Assembly (NCBI GenBank): GCA_020849765.1
Contig: JADLAY010000069.1
Location: 362,445-426,444, forward strand
Length of the DNA stretch: 64,000 nucleotides
Source of the DNA: Anaerolineae bacterium
GTDB lineage: Bacteria; Chloroflexota; Anaerolineae; Aggregatilineales; Phototrophicaceae
Reading direction: 5' to 3'
Below the pieces are notes generated by a model. It had not been told where the DNA came from and did not search any database. It was given only the letters and a program-made list of their open reading frames with translations. This document shows, in pieces, positions 8,030 to 16,198 of this stretch. The position numbers and the translations under genes are program-made. The first letter of the stretch is position 1, and each line of letters begins with the position of its first letter.

Positions 8030-9439
8030 ATGAGCATTCGACCCCCTAAAATAGTGATTGTCGGCGCGGGCAGCGCGATCTTCGGGCTGGGCGCGCTTTC
8101 GACCATGATGCAGAGCCGCCAACTGCGCGGCGCCCACATCGCCCTCTGCGACACCAACGAAGACGGCCTGCGCACGATGACCCGGCTGGCCGAGATCATG
8201 AACGAGGCGTGGGGAACCGAGGCCACCATCACCTCCAGCACTGAACGGCGCGATCTGCTGCCGGGTGCGGATTTCGTGGTCGTCTCGATCCAGGTTGGGC
8301 AGCGCGAGGACGTCTGGGAGAAGGACTGGCAGATCCCATTGCAGCACGGCGTGCGCCAGCCCTACGCCGAAAACGGCGGCCCCGGCTCGTTCGCCCATGC
8401 CGCGCGCAACCTGCCGGTGATCCTCGCGATTGCCCACGATATGGAAGAACTGTGCCCGAATGCGTGGTATCTCAACCTCGTCAACCCGCTGATCCGGCTG
8501 ACGACGGCCATCCACCGCTACACCAAGATCAAGACGATCGGCCTGTGCCATCAACTGCTGTGGGGCTATGCCATGGCCGGGGCAGTGCTGGCGGATCGCT
8601 TTGGCATCGAGGTGCCGGAGCATTTCCACGTCCACACCGACGCGGATAACATGCCGAGCTTCATCCCGGTCGCGCGCGCTGCCGTCGAGAATATTGAAAT
8701 CAAGGCGGCGGGCATCAATCATTTCTCGTGGGTCTACGACATCCGCGACAAGAAGACGGGCGAAGATCTCTACCCCGAACTGCGCGATACATGGCTGAAT
8801 CGTTACCGCAAGGACTTCGAGCCGCTCTCGCGTGAGGTATTCGAGATCTACGGCATGATGCCGACGGCGGGCGACAGCCACATGTGCGAGTACCTGCCAT
8901 TCGTCAGCGAGCCGACGACCAGGCCGTGGGAGAAATATGACCTCAAGCTGCAAAGCTGGGATGGCAACCGCCGCCGCCGCGCCCGCCGCTGGGAACTGGC
9001 GCACGCGATTGTCGACGGCAAGCAGCAGGTGGACGAGCTGCGCAATGTCTGGCGGCTGGACATGTTGGACGAGGGCATCCCGGAGATGATCGGCGCGCTG
9101 CACTACAACGAGCAGCATTATCACCAGCAGTTGAATATCCCTAACGAGGGCTATATCCCCAATCTGCCGAATGATGCCATCGTCGAGGTGCCGGGGATCA
9201 TGTCCGCCTTTGGCGCGCAGGGTCTGAGCTTTCCGCCGCTGCCGGATGCCATCGCCGAGTTGTGCCGCCGCGAGCTGGCGCTCAGCTCGCTGGTGGTCGA
9301 TGCGTGCGTGACCGGCGACCGCAAGCTGGCGCTGCAAGCCCTTACGCTCGACCCGATGGTGCACGATCTCGATAAGGCCAGGGCAATTCTGGATAGTCTG
9401 CTGCGGGAATTTGAGCCGTATCTCCCACAGTTTGCATAA
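8030..9439 (+). CDS. Glycoside hydrolase family 4-type NAD-dependent glycosidase
   Basis: Protein of 469 residues with the GH4 (MelA/AglA) layout: NAD-binding Rossmann start KIVIVGAGSAIFG, NGGPGSFAHAARNLP, NLVNPLIRLT, the metal-binding cysteine C173 in GLCHQLLWG and histidine H231 in AGINHFSWVYD. GH4 enzymes use NAD and Mn in a redox-elimination mechanism to cleave alpha or beta glycosides. The specificity tetrad starting at the cysteine is CHQL; as I recall, known groups carry CHEV, CHSV, CHGx, CDMP or CNVP, so the substrate cannot be read off. The Cys-His spacing also looks longer than usual. It probably acts on the imported glycoside. Confidence 0.87.
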   Translation: MSIRPPKIVIVGAGSAIFGLGALSTMMQSRQLRGAHIALCDTNEDGLRTMTRLAEIMNEAWGTEATITSSTERRDLLPGADFVVVSIQVGQREDVWEKDWQIPLQHGVRQPYAENGGPGSFAHAARNLPVILAIAHDMEELCPNAWYLNLVNPLIRLTTAIHRYTKIKTIGLCHQLLWGYAMAGAVLADRFGIEVPEHFHVHTDADNMPSFIPVARAAVENIEIKAAGINHFSWVYDIRDKKTGEDLYPELRDTWLNRYRKDFEPLSREVFEIYGMMPTAGDSHMCEYLPFVSEPTTRPWEKYDLKLQSWDGNRRRRARRWELAHAIVDGKQQVDELRNVWRLDMLDEGIPEMIGALHYNEQHYHQQLNIPNEGYIPNLPNDAIVEVPGIMSAFGAQGLSFPPLPDAIAELCRRELALSSLVVDACVTGDRKLALQALTLDPMVHDLDKARAILDSLLREFEPYLPQFA

Positions 9440-9458
9440 CGCACAGGAGTAAAGCTGT

Positions 9459-9770
9459 ATGAAGAAGGTTTTTGTGATCGAGTCCATCGACAACGTGGGC
9501 ACGAACGTTTTCGAACCGATCGAAAAGGGCGATACGGTCGGCACGCACGGCGTCACCAGCGAAATTACCGTCACGGCCAACGATGCCGTCCCTTACGGAC
9601 ACAAGGTCGCCATCCGCGAGATCAAGAAGGGCGAGACGGTCTACAAGTATGGGCTGAGCATCGGCAGCGCCCTGGTCGACATCCAGCCGGGCGATCACGT
9701 GCACGTCCATAACATCGAGAGCAATCGCGGTCGCGGCGACAAGGCGCAGAAGGACGCGACGGTCAGCTAG
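9459..9770 (+). CDS. SAF-domain small subunit of a UxaA-family lyase (SuyA/UxaA-N-like)
   Basis: Protein of 103 residues matching the SAF domain that forms the N-terminal part of altronate and galactarate dehydratases, here a separate subunit. Visible features: MKKVFVIESIDNVGTNV, AVPYGHKVAIREIKKGETV, KYGLSIGSALVDIQPGDHVH. Split SAF plus large subunit arrangements are found in sulfolactate sulfo-lyase (SuyAB) and in some altronate or galactarate dehydratases. The large subunit follows after about 117 bases. AGGAG lies just upstream of the ATG. Family is clear; substrate cannot be decided from sequence alone. Confidence 0.85.
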   Translation: MKKVFVIESIDNVGTNVFEPIEKGDTVGTHGVTSEITVTANDAVPYGHKVAIREIKKGETVYKYGLSIGSALVDIQPGDHVHVHNIESNRGRGDKAQKDATVS

Positions 9771-9887
9771 CACATGAGCGGATTAGCAGATTGGCAGGTT
9801 AGCGCGGTCAGATGCTGATCACCAATCTACTGCTCCGCCCTTCGACATGATGAAACGATCAAGGCGCAATGACGAGGAGTAAGGCGC

Positions 9888-11060
9888 ATGTCTGAATGGC
9901 TTGGTTATGTTCGCCCAGATGGCACGGTTGGCGCGCGCAATCTGGTTTTGATTCTGTCCGGCACACTCTATGCAAACAATCTGTGCCGCCACGTTTCCGA
10001 AATGATCTACGGCTCGGTCTCGATCGAGCATCCCCTGGGACGCACGCAGGTGGCGCCCGATCTGCGGCTGACGCGCAAGTTCCTGAGCGGCACCGGCGCC
10101 AACCCGAACGTCGGCGCGGTTGTCATCATCGACCACTTCCGCGAGGAAAATTGCACTGCCGAAGACATCGCGAATGACATCAGCCCGACCGGCAAGCTGA
10201 TCGCGACGGTCAACATCCGTTACGACGGCGGCTACGTCAACGCGCTGGATAAGGCGCTGCACTACGCGGCGGACTTCACGCGCCAGTTGAGCAATCAGCG
10301 GCGCGAGCCGGTGCCCGTCTCCAAGCTGCTGTTCGGCGTCAACTGCGGCACGTCGGATACGACGTCGGGCCTGTCGAGCAACGTCGCCACCGGCATGACC
10401 TCGGACAAGATCATCGCCCAGGGCGGGCGCACGATCCTGGCCGAGACGACCGAATGGATGGGCGCGGAACCCTGGTTCATGGAGCGCGCCGAGAACGACG
10501 AGATCCGCAAGCAGATCACGGATGCCATCGCGCACATGGAAGCGCGCGCTCTCGCCAGCGGCGAGGACATCCGCGGCTCGCAGCCGACCGGCGATAACAT
10601 CCTCGGCGGCCTGAGCAGCATCGAGGAAAAGTCGATGGGTGCGACCAAGAAGGCGGGCACCAAGTCGAAGATCGTCGGCTACCTGGATATCTGTGATCGG
10701 CCCGGCGACAAGTCCGGTCTGTATGTGATGTACGGGCCAGGCCACGGCGGCGAGTCGATCAGCAGCATCGCGGCGGCGGGCTCCCAGGTGCTCGTCTTCA
10801 GCACGGGCGGCGGCCACACGATCTCGCACCCGATCATGCCGACGATCAAGGTGACCGGCAACCGCAACAGCTACGAAGCGATGAAGGACACGGTCGACCT
10901 GGACGTGAGCGGCATCCTGCACGACGAGATCACGATGGAGCAGGGCGGCGAGATGGTCTACGACGAGGTGATGGCGACGGCCAGTGGTCGTCTGACGAAA
11001 TCCGAGGTATTCATGGATCACAACGGGTTCGCCATCCACCGCATCGGCGTCAGTATTTAA
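9888..11060 (+). CDS. UxaA-family lyase large subunit (SuyB / altronate dehydratase C-terminal type)
   Basis: Protein of 390 residues with the UxaA C-terminal architecture: YVRPDGTVGARNLVLIL, NVGAVVIIDHF, GVNCGTSDTTSGLSSNVATG, GGRTILAETTEWMGAEP, DRPGDKSGLYVMYGPGHGGE, VFSTGGGHTISHPIMPTIKV and a C-terminal ATASGRLTKSE. The family eliminates water (altronate, galactarate) or sulfite (3-sulfolactate) from a 2-hydroxyacid and usually needs iron. It pairs with the SAF subunit upstream. In a locus with a transaldolase, a hydroxyacid racemase and a putative sulfate/sulfite exporter, sulfolactate sulfo-lyase is a good hypothesis; altronate dehydratase is the conservative alternative. Confidence 0.85.
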   Translation: MSEWLGYVRPDGTVGARNLVLILSGTLYANNLCRHVSEMIYGSVSIEHPLGRTQVAPDLRLTRKFLSGTGANPNVGAVVIIDHFREENCTAEDIANDISPTGKLIATVNIRYDGGYVNALDKALHYAADFTRQLSNQRREPVPVSKLLFGVNCGTSDTTSGLSSNVATGMTSDKIIAQGGRTILAETTEWMGAEPWFMERAENDEIRKQITDAIAHMEARALASGEDIRGSQPTGDNILGGLSSIEEKSMGATKKAGTKSKIVGYLDICDRPGDKSGLYVMYGPGHGGESISSIAAAGSQVLVFSTGGGHTISHPIMPTIKVTGNRNSYEAMKDTVDLDVSGILHDEITMEQGGEMVYDEVMATASGRLTKSEVFMDHNGFAIHRIGVSI

Positions 11061-11076
11061 AAGGCAACGTGTGTAC

Positions 11077-11096
11077 GGGCGGGATATATCCCGCCC
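11077..11096. repeat. 20-bp perfect GC-rich palindrome between lyase and LarA-like genes
   Basis: GGGCGGG-ATATAT-CCCGCCC is a perfect inverted repeat 16 bases after the lyase stop. No T-run follows. It resembles short dispersed REP-like palindromes; it could also act as a processing hairpin inside the operon. Confidence 0.55.
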
Positions 11097-11124
11097 CTAC
11101 GATGCATCATAGTGGCGGGTTGTG

Positions 11125-12390
11125 ATGGTGGACGTGCGTATCCCCTATGGCAAGGGCTATCTGACGGCGGCGCTGCCGGACGATCGGCGGGTCGAGCTGA
11201 TCGCACCCGCGCAGGTGGCAGCGGCGAGCGACCCGGCGGCGGAGGTCGCGCTGGCGCTGGTGCAGCCGGTCGGCGGGCGGCGGCTGGAGGATTTCGCCGG
11301 GGCACGCAGTGTCGCGATCGCCATCAACGACAAGACGCGGCCTGTGCCTCATGCGCATCTGCTGCCGCCGCTGCTGGCGTCGCTGGAGCGGATGGGCCTC
11401 GCGCCGGAGCAGATCACGTTCGTGATCGCGACCGGGACGCACCCGGTCATGCCGCCGGAAGAATACCCGCAGATCGTGCCGGAGGCGATCGCCGCACGCT
11501 ACCGCATCCTCTGCCACGACTGCGAGGACGACGCTAACCTTGTCGACCTGGGCGAGACCTCGCGCGGGACGCCGGTGCGCATCAACCGGCACTACATGGA
11601 GGCCGACCTGCGTATCGTCGTCGGCAACGTCGAGCCGCACCAGTTCGTCGGCTTTTCCGGCGGTGTCAAGACGGCGGCCATCGGCCTGGCGAGCAAGGCG
11701 ACGATCAACCGTAACCACGCCTGGATGAGCGCGCCCGGCGCCGCGCTGGGCACTTACGAGGGCAACCCCGCACGTGAGGATGTCGAGGAGATTGGGCGGC
11801 GGCTGCGGGTGGATTTCGCGCTCAATGCGCTGCTCAACGGCGACAAGCAGATCGTCGAGACGCTGGCGGGCGATCCGGTGGCGGTGATGGCGGCGGCGAT
11901 CCCGCGCGTGCGCCGCGGCTTCCAGGTGGCGGTCGCGCAGCCGTTCGACCTGATGATCGTCGCGCCGGGCGGACATCCGAAGGACATCAACCTCTATCAG
12001 GCGCAGAAGGCGCTGGCCCACGCGACGCTGGTCATGCGCGAGGGCGGCACGGTCATCCTGTGCGCGGCTTGCCCGGAAGGCACCGGCAGCGCGACCTACG
12101 AGCATTGGATCGCGCGCGAGGACATGACGTCGAACGAGGCGGTGATCGCGCGCTTCAACGCCGAGGGCTTCCACATCGGCGCGCACAAAGCCTTCCAGAT
12201 CGCGCGCGACGCCTCCCACGTGCATCTGCGCCTGATCTCCGACATGCCGCCAGCGTTTGTGCGCAAGCTGCTGATCGAACCGGCGGACGATCTGCAAAGC
12301 GCGCTCGATGCGGCACTGGCCGACCTGCCCGCAGACGCGCACATCGGCGTGCTGCCGGTCGCCAACGCGACGATCCCGATGCTGGGGTAA
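11125..12390 (+). CDS. LarA-family nickel-dependent hydroxyacid racemase/epimerase-like protein
   Basis: Protein of about 421 residues; GTG 11122 and ATG 11125 are adjacent possible starts and ATG is taken. LarA landmarks: AIAINDKTRPVPHAHLLP, VIATGTHPVMP (first histidine), EPHQFVGFSGGVKTA (second histidine, then the lysine that carries the nickel-pincer nucleotide) and INRNHAWM. LarA relatives racemise lactate, malate, phenyllactate and other 2-hydroxyacids or epimerise gluconate. No LarB/C/E cofactor genes are seen here. As last gene of the run it may supply the correct hydroxyacid stereoisomer to the UxaA-type lyase. Confidence 0.85.
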   Translation: MVDVRIPYGKGYLTAALPDDRRVELIAPAQVAAASDPAAEVALALVQPVGGRRLEDFAGARSVAIAINDKTRPVPHAHLLPPLLASLERMGLAPEQITFVIATGTHPVMPPEEYPQIVPEAIAARYRILCHDCEDDANLVDLGETSRGTPVRINRHYMEADLRIVVGNVEPHQFVGFSGGVKTAAIGLASKATINRNHAWMSAPGAALGTYEGNPAREDVEEIGRRLRVDFALNALLNGDKQIVETLAGDPVAVMAAAIPRVRRGFQVAVAQPFDLMIVAPGGHPKDINLYQAQKALAHATLVMREGGTVILCAACPEGTGSATYEHWIAREDMTSNEAVIARFNAEGFHIGAHKAFQIARDASHVHLRLISDMPPAFVRKLLIEPADDLQSALDAALADLPADAHIGVLPVANATIPMLG

Positions 12391-12400
12391 GGCGCTTTTA

Positions 12401-12514
12401 CCCTCATCCCCGGCCCTTCTCCCTGTAACCGAAGGTCGCCGAAGGCTGGGAGAAGGGAGTCAAAACGGTTTCTGAAAATCCCTCGCCCTTAGGGAAAGGG
12501 ATTTAGGGTGAGGG
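12401..12514. repeat. Folded repeat-like element with three stems (REP/MITE-like)
   Basis: An outer pair (12401-12409 with 12506-12514, one G-U) encloses two hairpins: CCCTTCTCCC/GGGAGAAGGG (12414-12423, 12448-12457) and AAATCCCT/AGGGATTT (12476-12483, 12497-12504). The whole non-coding gap between the LarA-like and pentapeptide genes is occupied by it. It resembles small non-coding dispersed elements with CCCTCA-type ends; only one copy is seen in this window. Confidence 0.55.
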
Positions 12515-12574
12515 CTTTCGCCTGTGCTATGATGGCGGGCGGCTCCCCATCCCCCCACACGGAGATCGTCCCCT

Positions 12575-13234
12575 ATGGCGCAGACCAGCCTCACCAGCCA
12601 CGAAGCCTATGCCGGCGTCACCTTCAAGCGGCTCAGCCTGACGCACGAATTCGTGCTCAACAGCGAGTTTTCGGAGTGCAAGTTCGTCCGCTGCGATTTC
12701 TCCGAGACGCACTTCCAGAACTGCCGCTTCATCGAGTGCGCATTCGAAGACTGCACGATGAAGATGACGACCGTCGGCGGCACGACGTTTGCTCGCGTCC
12801 GTTTCAGCCGCTGCAATCTGCTCGGCGTCAATTGGACGGATGCCAACTGGTCGGAATGGGCGACCAAGATCAGCGCGCTGGCGTTTGATGGCTGCGATCT
12901 GAAGTATGCGGTGTTCCTGGGCCTGAAGCTCAAGGGCCTGACGATGACGGCCTGCAACGCGACGGAAGCCAACTTCGCCGAGGCCGACCTGACCGAAGCG
13001 AACTTCGACGGCACGGACTTTGCGGGCGCGATCTTCCTGCACACCGACCTGACGCGCGCCAACTTCGCCGGGGCCAGGCACTACACGATCAACCTGAACG
13101 ACAACCGCAGCCAGGGGGCGCGCTTCGCCCTGCCGGAGGCGCTGCGCCTGCTCTTCGCGCTGGACATCGTGATCGTCGACCCGGAGACGAATGAAGATAT
13201 TGGGGAGGATCGGATGGATGATTATGTGGGGTGA
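12575..13234 (+). CDS. Pentapeptide repeat protein, Qnr-like
   Basis: Protein of 219 residues built from A(D/N)LxX-type pentapeptides, for example FSECKFVRCDFSETHFQNC, CRFIECAFEDC and TEANFAEADLTEANFDGTDF. These fold as a right-handed quadrilateral beta-helix that mimics DNA. Length, the cysteine-rich FxxC N-terminal coils, a break near residues 85-105 and the end pattern (alpha-like segment EALRLLFALDIVIVDPE, compare the C-terminus of Qnr proteins) all recall the Qnr/McbG group that shields DNA gyrase. Function is not proven by sequence; many pentapeptide proteins have no known role. It stands alone behind the repeat element. Confidence 0.85.
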   Translation: MAQTSLTSHEAYAGVTFKRLSLTHEFVLNSEFSECKFVRCDFSETHFQNCRFIECAFEDCTMKMTTVGGTTFARVRFSRCNLLGVNWTDANWSEWATKISALAFDGCDLKYAVFLGLKLKGLTMTACNATEANFAEADLTEANFDGTDFAGAIFLHTDLTRANFAGARHYTINLNDNRSQGARFALPEALRLLFALDIVIVDPETNEDIGEDRMDDYVG

Positions 13235-13314
13235 GGATGGGGGCGCTGAGAGTAGTTGGCGCAAGTTTGTCAGTCTGCGCCAAATCTTAGGTGCGCTCTG
13301 GTAGGCGGATGCGC

Positions 13315-13740
13315 TCAACGCTCAACCGCTTCTTCCAGGAAGCGATTTGCCGTCCACAGTTTGATGCCCTGGTACTCACCCAGGTCGAGCAGATGATGAT
13401 CACCTGAGATAATGTAGTCCGCTGCCCCACCAAGCGCACACGCAATCAGGGCATTGTCATCCGGATCGTCAGCGATAATAGGCTCAGTTTGTGCGGGATC
13501 GACTACCTCGACGAGCGCGTGGTAGTCGGTTTCGAGAAGCGAGTCGACGGTATCACCGACTTGTGCCAGTCTTTCAGCGAATTTCGGACGTGAGATCACA
13601 TCCCTCAATTCATCAATCAGTTCTTTAGACGTGATCATCTGAAAACGCTTTGCTCTGGCTGCATTCAGCACAGCGCGAGGTGCGCCTCCCCAGAATAACG
13701 CCGACACGATGATGTTGGTGTCGATGACCGCACGAATCAC
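13315..13740 (-). CDS. PIN-domain toxin (putative endoribonuclease)
   Basis: Protein of 141 residues with the PIN fold signature: VIDTNIIVSALFWGG (first catalytic Asp), SKELIDELRDVISRPKF, and the late acidic cluster IADDPDDNALIACAL with ADYIISGDHHLLDL. This is the family annotated as the PIN toxin of a putative toxin-antitoxin system. Start ATG overlaps the upstream antitoxin stop by four bases (ATGA), indicating translational coupling. Likely cuts RNA when freed from its partner. Confidence 0.9.
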   Translation of the reverse strand: MIRAVIDTNIIVSALFWGGAPRAVLNAARAKRFQMITSKELIDELRDVISRPKFAERLAQVGDTVDSLLETDYHALVEVVDPAQTEPIIADDPDDNALIACALGGAADYIISGDHHLLDLGEYQGIKLWTANRFLEEAVER

Positions 13741-14000
13741 TCAGCATTGTCCAGTTTGCGCTGCCGCTTCTCCTGGCGATATGCCTCAATCTCGGCGTTA
13801 ATCTCGTCCTCGGTCAGCGGCGGTTCAAGGGCCGCCAGGCGATCCAGTTTGCCGAACAATCGATCGAGCTTGCGCTGACGGTCAAGTTCGTCCGTCAGCC
13901 AGCGCTCGATTTGCTCGTCGGTCAGTAATCCGGCGGATTTTGCCTCATCGACCAGGTCTTGTGGCAAGTTTAGGGTCAGTGTGATGTCTACGCGGTCCAT
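13737..14000 (-). CDS. Antitoxin partner of the PIN toxin
   Basis: Protein of 87 residues: a short beta-strand start (VDITLTLNLPQDLVDEAKSAG) typical of ribbon-helix-helix DNA binding, followed by charged helices (QIERWLTDELDRQRKLDRLF and EDEINAEIEAYRQEKRQRK). Position upstream of and overlapping the PIN gene by four bases makes it the antitoxin by context. It probably binds its own promoter in the gap 14001-14141. AGGAGCG-type ribosome site precedes the ATG. Confidence 0.8.
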   Translation of the reverse strand: MDRVDITLTLNLPQDLVDEAKSAGLLTDEQIERWLTDELDRQRKLDRLFGKLDRLAALEPPLTEDEINAEIEAYRQEKRQRKLDNAE

Positions 14001-14141
14001 ATTTCGCTCCTCGTTCTCATCATTATAGTCGTATTTCTTGAGCCAGGGCCTCTCTTTCGCATTGCCCCATCCCCACCCCCGCGCTACACTCTGCCCACAC
14101 CAACCTCACACGCAGCAACACAGCACACGGGAGCAAGCGAC

Positions 14142-15074
14142 ATGCGAATCGCGATCTTGGGCATCGGCGGAGTCGGCGGCTACTTCGGCGGACGGTTAGC
14201 CGCGGAAAGCGCGCACGAGGTCGCCTTCATCGCGCGCGGCGCCCACCTGGCGGCCATCCGCGAGCACGGGATAGAGGTGCACAGCGACATCGGCGATTTC
14301 GTCGCCCACCCGGCGCTGGCCACGGATCAACCGGCGGAGGTCGGCGCGGTCGACGTTGTGCTGGTCGCGATCAAGACGTGGCAGGTGCCGGAGACGGTCG
14401 ACGCCATGCGCCCGCTGATCGGCCCGGAGACGGTCGTCATTCCGCTGCTCAACGGAGTCGAGGCGCCCGCTCAACTGGCGGATGCCTTCGGCGCTGAGCA
14501 CGTGCTCGGCGGCTTTTGCCGCGTGCAGAGCGCCATCGATGCGCCGGGGCGTATCCGCCAGGGCGGGGCGGCGGCGTTCATCGTCTTCGGCGAGATGAAC
14601 GGCGAGCGCAGCCCACGGCTCGAACGCCTGCGCGAAGCCCTTGACGTGCCGGGCATCACCGTCCAGATCTCGGATCGCATCCAGGCGGATATGTGGCAGA
14701 AGCTGCTCTTCGTCGCCGCTCTGGGCAGCGTTGGCGCCGTCACGCGGATGCCCGCCGGCATCATGCGCGGCCAGCCGGAGACGCGGGCCATGCTCGAAGA
14801 TGCTATGAGCGAGACGCTGGCCGTCGCCCGCGGGCTTGGCCTGCCGATGGCGGATGACGCGGTCGCGCGCGGGATGAAGCAGGTCGACGATCTGCTGCCG
14901 GGGGCCACCGCTTCGATGCAGCGCGACATCATGGACGGGCGCCCGTCCGAGTTGGAGGCGCAGAACGGCGCTATCGTGCGCTTCGGCGAGGCCGCGGGCG
15001 TCGCCACGCCGGTCAACCGCTTCCTCTATCATGCGCTGCTGCCGACCGAGCGCCGCGCGCGCGGTATCATATAG
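14142..15074 (+). CDS. 2-dehydropantoate 2-reductase family protein
   Basis: Protein of 310 residues of the ApbA/PanE family: NADPH-binding start MRIAILGIGGVGGYFGG, VVLVAIKTWQVPETV, VIPLLNGVEAPAQL, ADMWQKLLFVAALGSVGAVT (with the family lysine) and the C-terminal DIMDGRPSELEAQNGAIVR. The ApbA/PanE enzyme reduces ketopantoate to pantoate for coenzyme A synthesis, but many paralogues act on other 2-ketoacids. No other pantothenate genes are near, so the physiological substrate is uncertain. Confidence 0.85.
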   Translation: MRIAILGIGGVGGYFGGRLAAESAHEVAFIARGAHLAAIREHGIEVHSDIGDFVAHPALATDQPAEVGAVDVVLVAIKTWQVPETVDAMRPLIGPETVVIPLLNGVEAPAQLADAFGAEHVLGGFCRVQSAIDAPGRIRQGGAAAFIVFGEMNGERSPRLERLREALDVPGITVQISDRIQADMWQKLLFVAALGSVGAVTRMPAGIMRGQPETRAMLEDAMSETLAVARGLGLPMADDAVARGMKQVDDLLPGATASMQRDIMDGRPSELEAQNGAIVRFGEAAGVATPVNRFLYHALLPTERRARGII

Positions 15075-15126
15075 CGAGACGGTCTGTGGAGGTGTGCGCC
15101 ACCACTGAATCATAAAGGAGACACGG

Positions 15127-16140
15127 ATGGAGTATCGTTATCTTGGCCGGACGGGGATGAAGGTCAGCGAGTTGTGCCTGGGCGCGATGACGTTCGGGCG
15201 CGAGTCGGAAGAGGCGCTCAGCTTCCAGATGATGGATGCCTTCGCTGAGGCGGGCGGCAATTTCATCGACACCGCGGATGTCTACACGCGTGGCGCCAGC
15301 GAGACGATTGTCGGTAAGTGGCTCGAGGAGCAAAACCGCGAGCAGTTCGTCATCGCGACCAAGGCGCGCTTTGGCATGGGCGAAGGCCCCAACGATATTG
15401 GCCTCAGCCGCAAGCACATCATGGATGCGGTCGAAAACAGTCTGAGCCGCCTGGACATCGACTATATCGATCTGTATCAGGTGCACTGCTGGGACCCCGG
15501 CACGCCGCTGGAAGAAACGCTCAGCGCGCTCAACCGGCTGGTCGAGCAGGGCAAGGTGCGCTACATCGGCGTCAGCAACTACAAGGGCTACCAGATCCAG
15601 AAGGCAGTCGACATCAGCAAATCGCACGGCTGGGAGCCGTTCTCGTGCCTGCAGCCGCTCTACAACCTGCTGGATCGCCAGATCGAGTGGGAGCTGGTCG
15701 AAGTCTGCCAGGAAGAAGGCCTGGGCATCATCCCCTGGAGTCCGCTGCGCGGTGGCTGGCTGACCGGTAAGTTCCACCGCGGCATGGAGGCGCCGCCGGA
15801 AGGCACGCGCATCGCCGTGGCCGCCAAGAACAACTGGACGGAAGCCTGGGAGCGCTACGGCAATGAGCGCACCTGGACGATCGTTGACGTGCTGGGCGAA
15901 ATCGCCAATGAGCTTGGCAAGTCGCCCGCGCAGATCGCTCTGAGCTGGGTCAAGGATCAGCCGGGCGTGACGGCGCCGATCATCGGCGCGCGCAACATGC
16001 AGCAGCTTGAAGACAACCTGGGTGCCGTCGGCTGGTCGCTGACCGCCGAGCAGCGCGCCCGCCTGAACGACATCAGCGCGATCGAGGCGCCCTACCCGCA
16101 CGATTTCATCGGGCGCAACCTGGCCTCGCGCGCACGCTAG
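15127..16140 (+). CDS. Aldo/keto reductase
   Basis: Protein of 337 residues starting MEYRYLGRTGMKVSELCLG, preceded by AAAGGAG. Catalytic tetrad elements are visible: Asp and Tyr in FIDTADVYTRG, Lys in FVIATKARFG, His in YQVHCWD. C-terminal NADPH-binding segment IIGARNMQQLEDNLGAVGW. Resembles the YghZ/YakC-like soluble aldo/keto reductases that reduce aldehydes and sugars. It follows the PanE-like gene by 52 bases and may be cotranscribed. Confidence 0.92.
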   Translation: MEYRYLGRTGMKVSELCLGAMTFGRESEEALSFQMMDAFAEAGGNFIDTADVYTRGASETIVGKWLEEQNREQFVIATKARFGMGEGPNDIGLSRKHIMDAVENSLSRLDIDYIDLYQVHCWDPGTPLEETLSALNRLVEQGKVRYIGVSNYKGYQIQKAVDISKSHGWEPFSCLQPLYNLLDRQIEWELVEVCQEEGLGIIPWSPLRGGWLTGKFHRGMEAPPEGTRIAVAAKNNWTEAWERYGNERTWTIVDVLGEIANELGKSPAQIALSWVKDQPGVTAPIIGARNMQQLEDNLGAVGWSLTAEQRARLNDISAIEAPYPHDFIGRNLASRAR

Positions 16141-16198
16141 GACTTATGCGGGCACGCACGCGTCGTGCCCGCTTATTCTCCATCTTTCTCCGCTTGCG

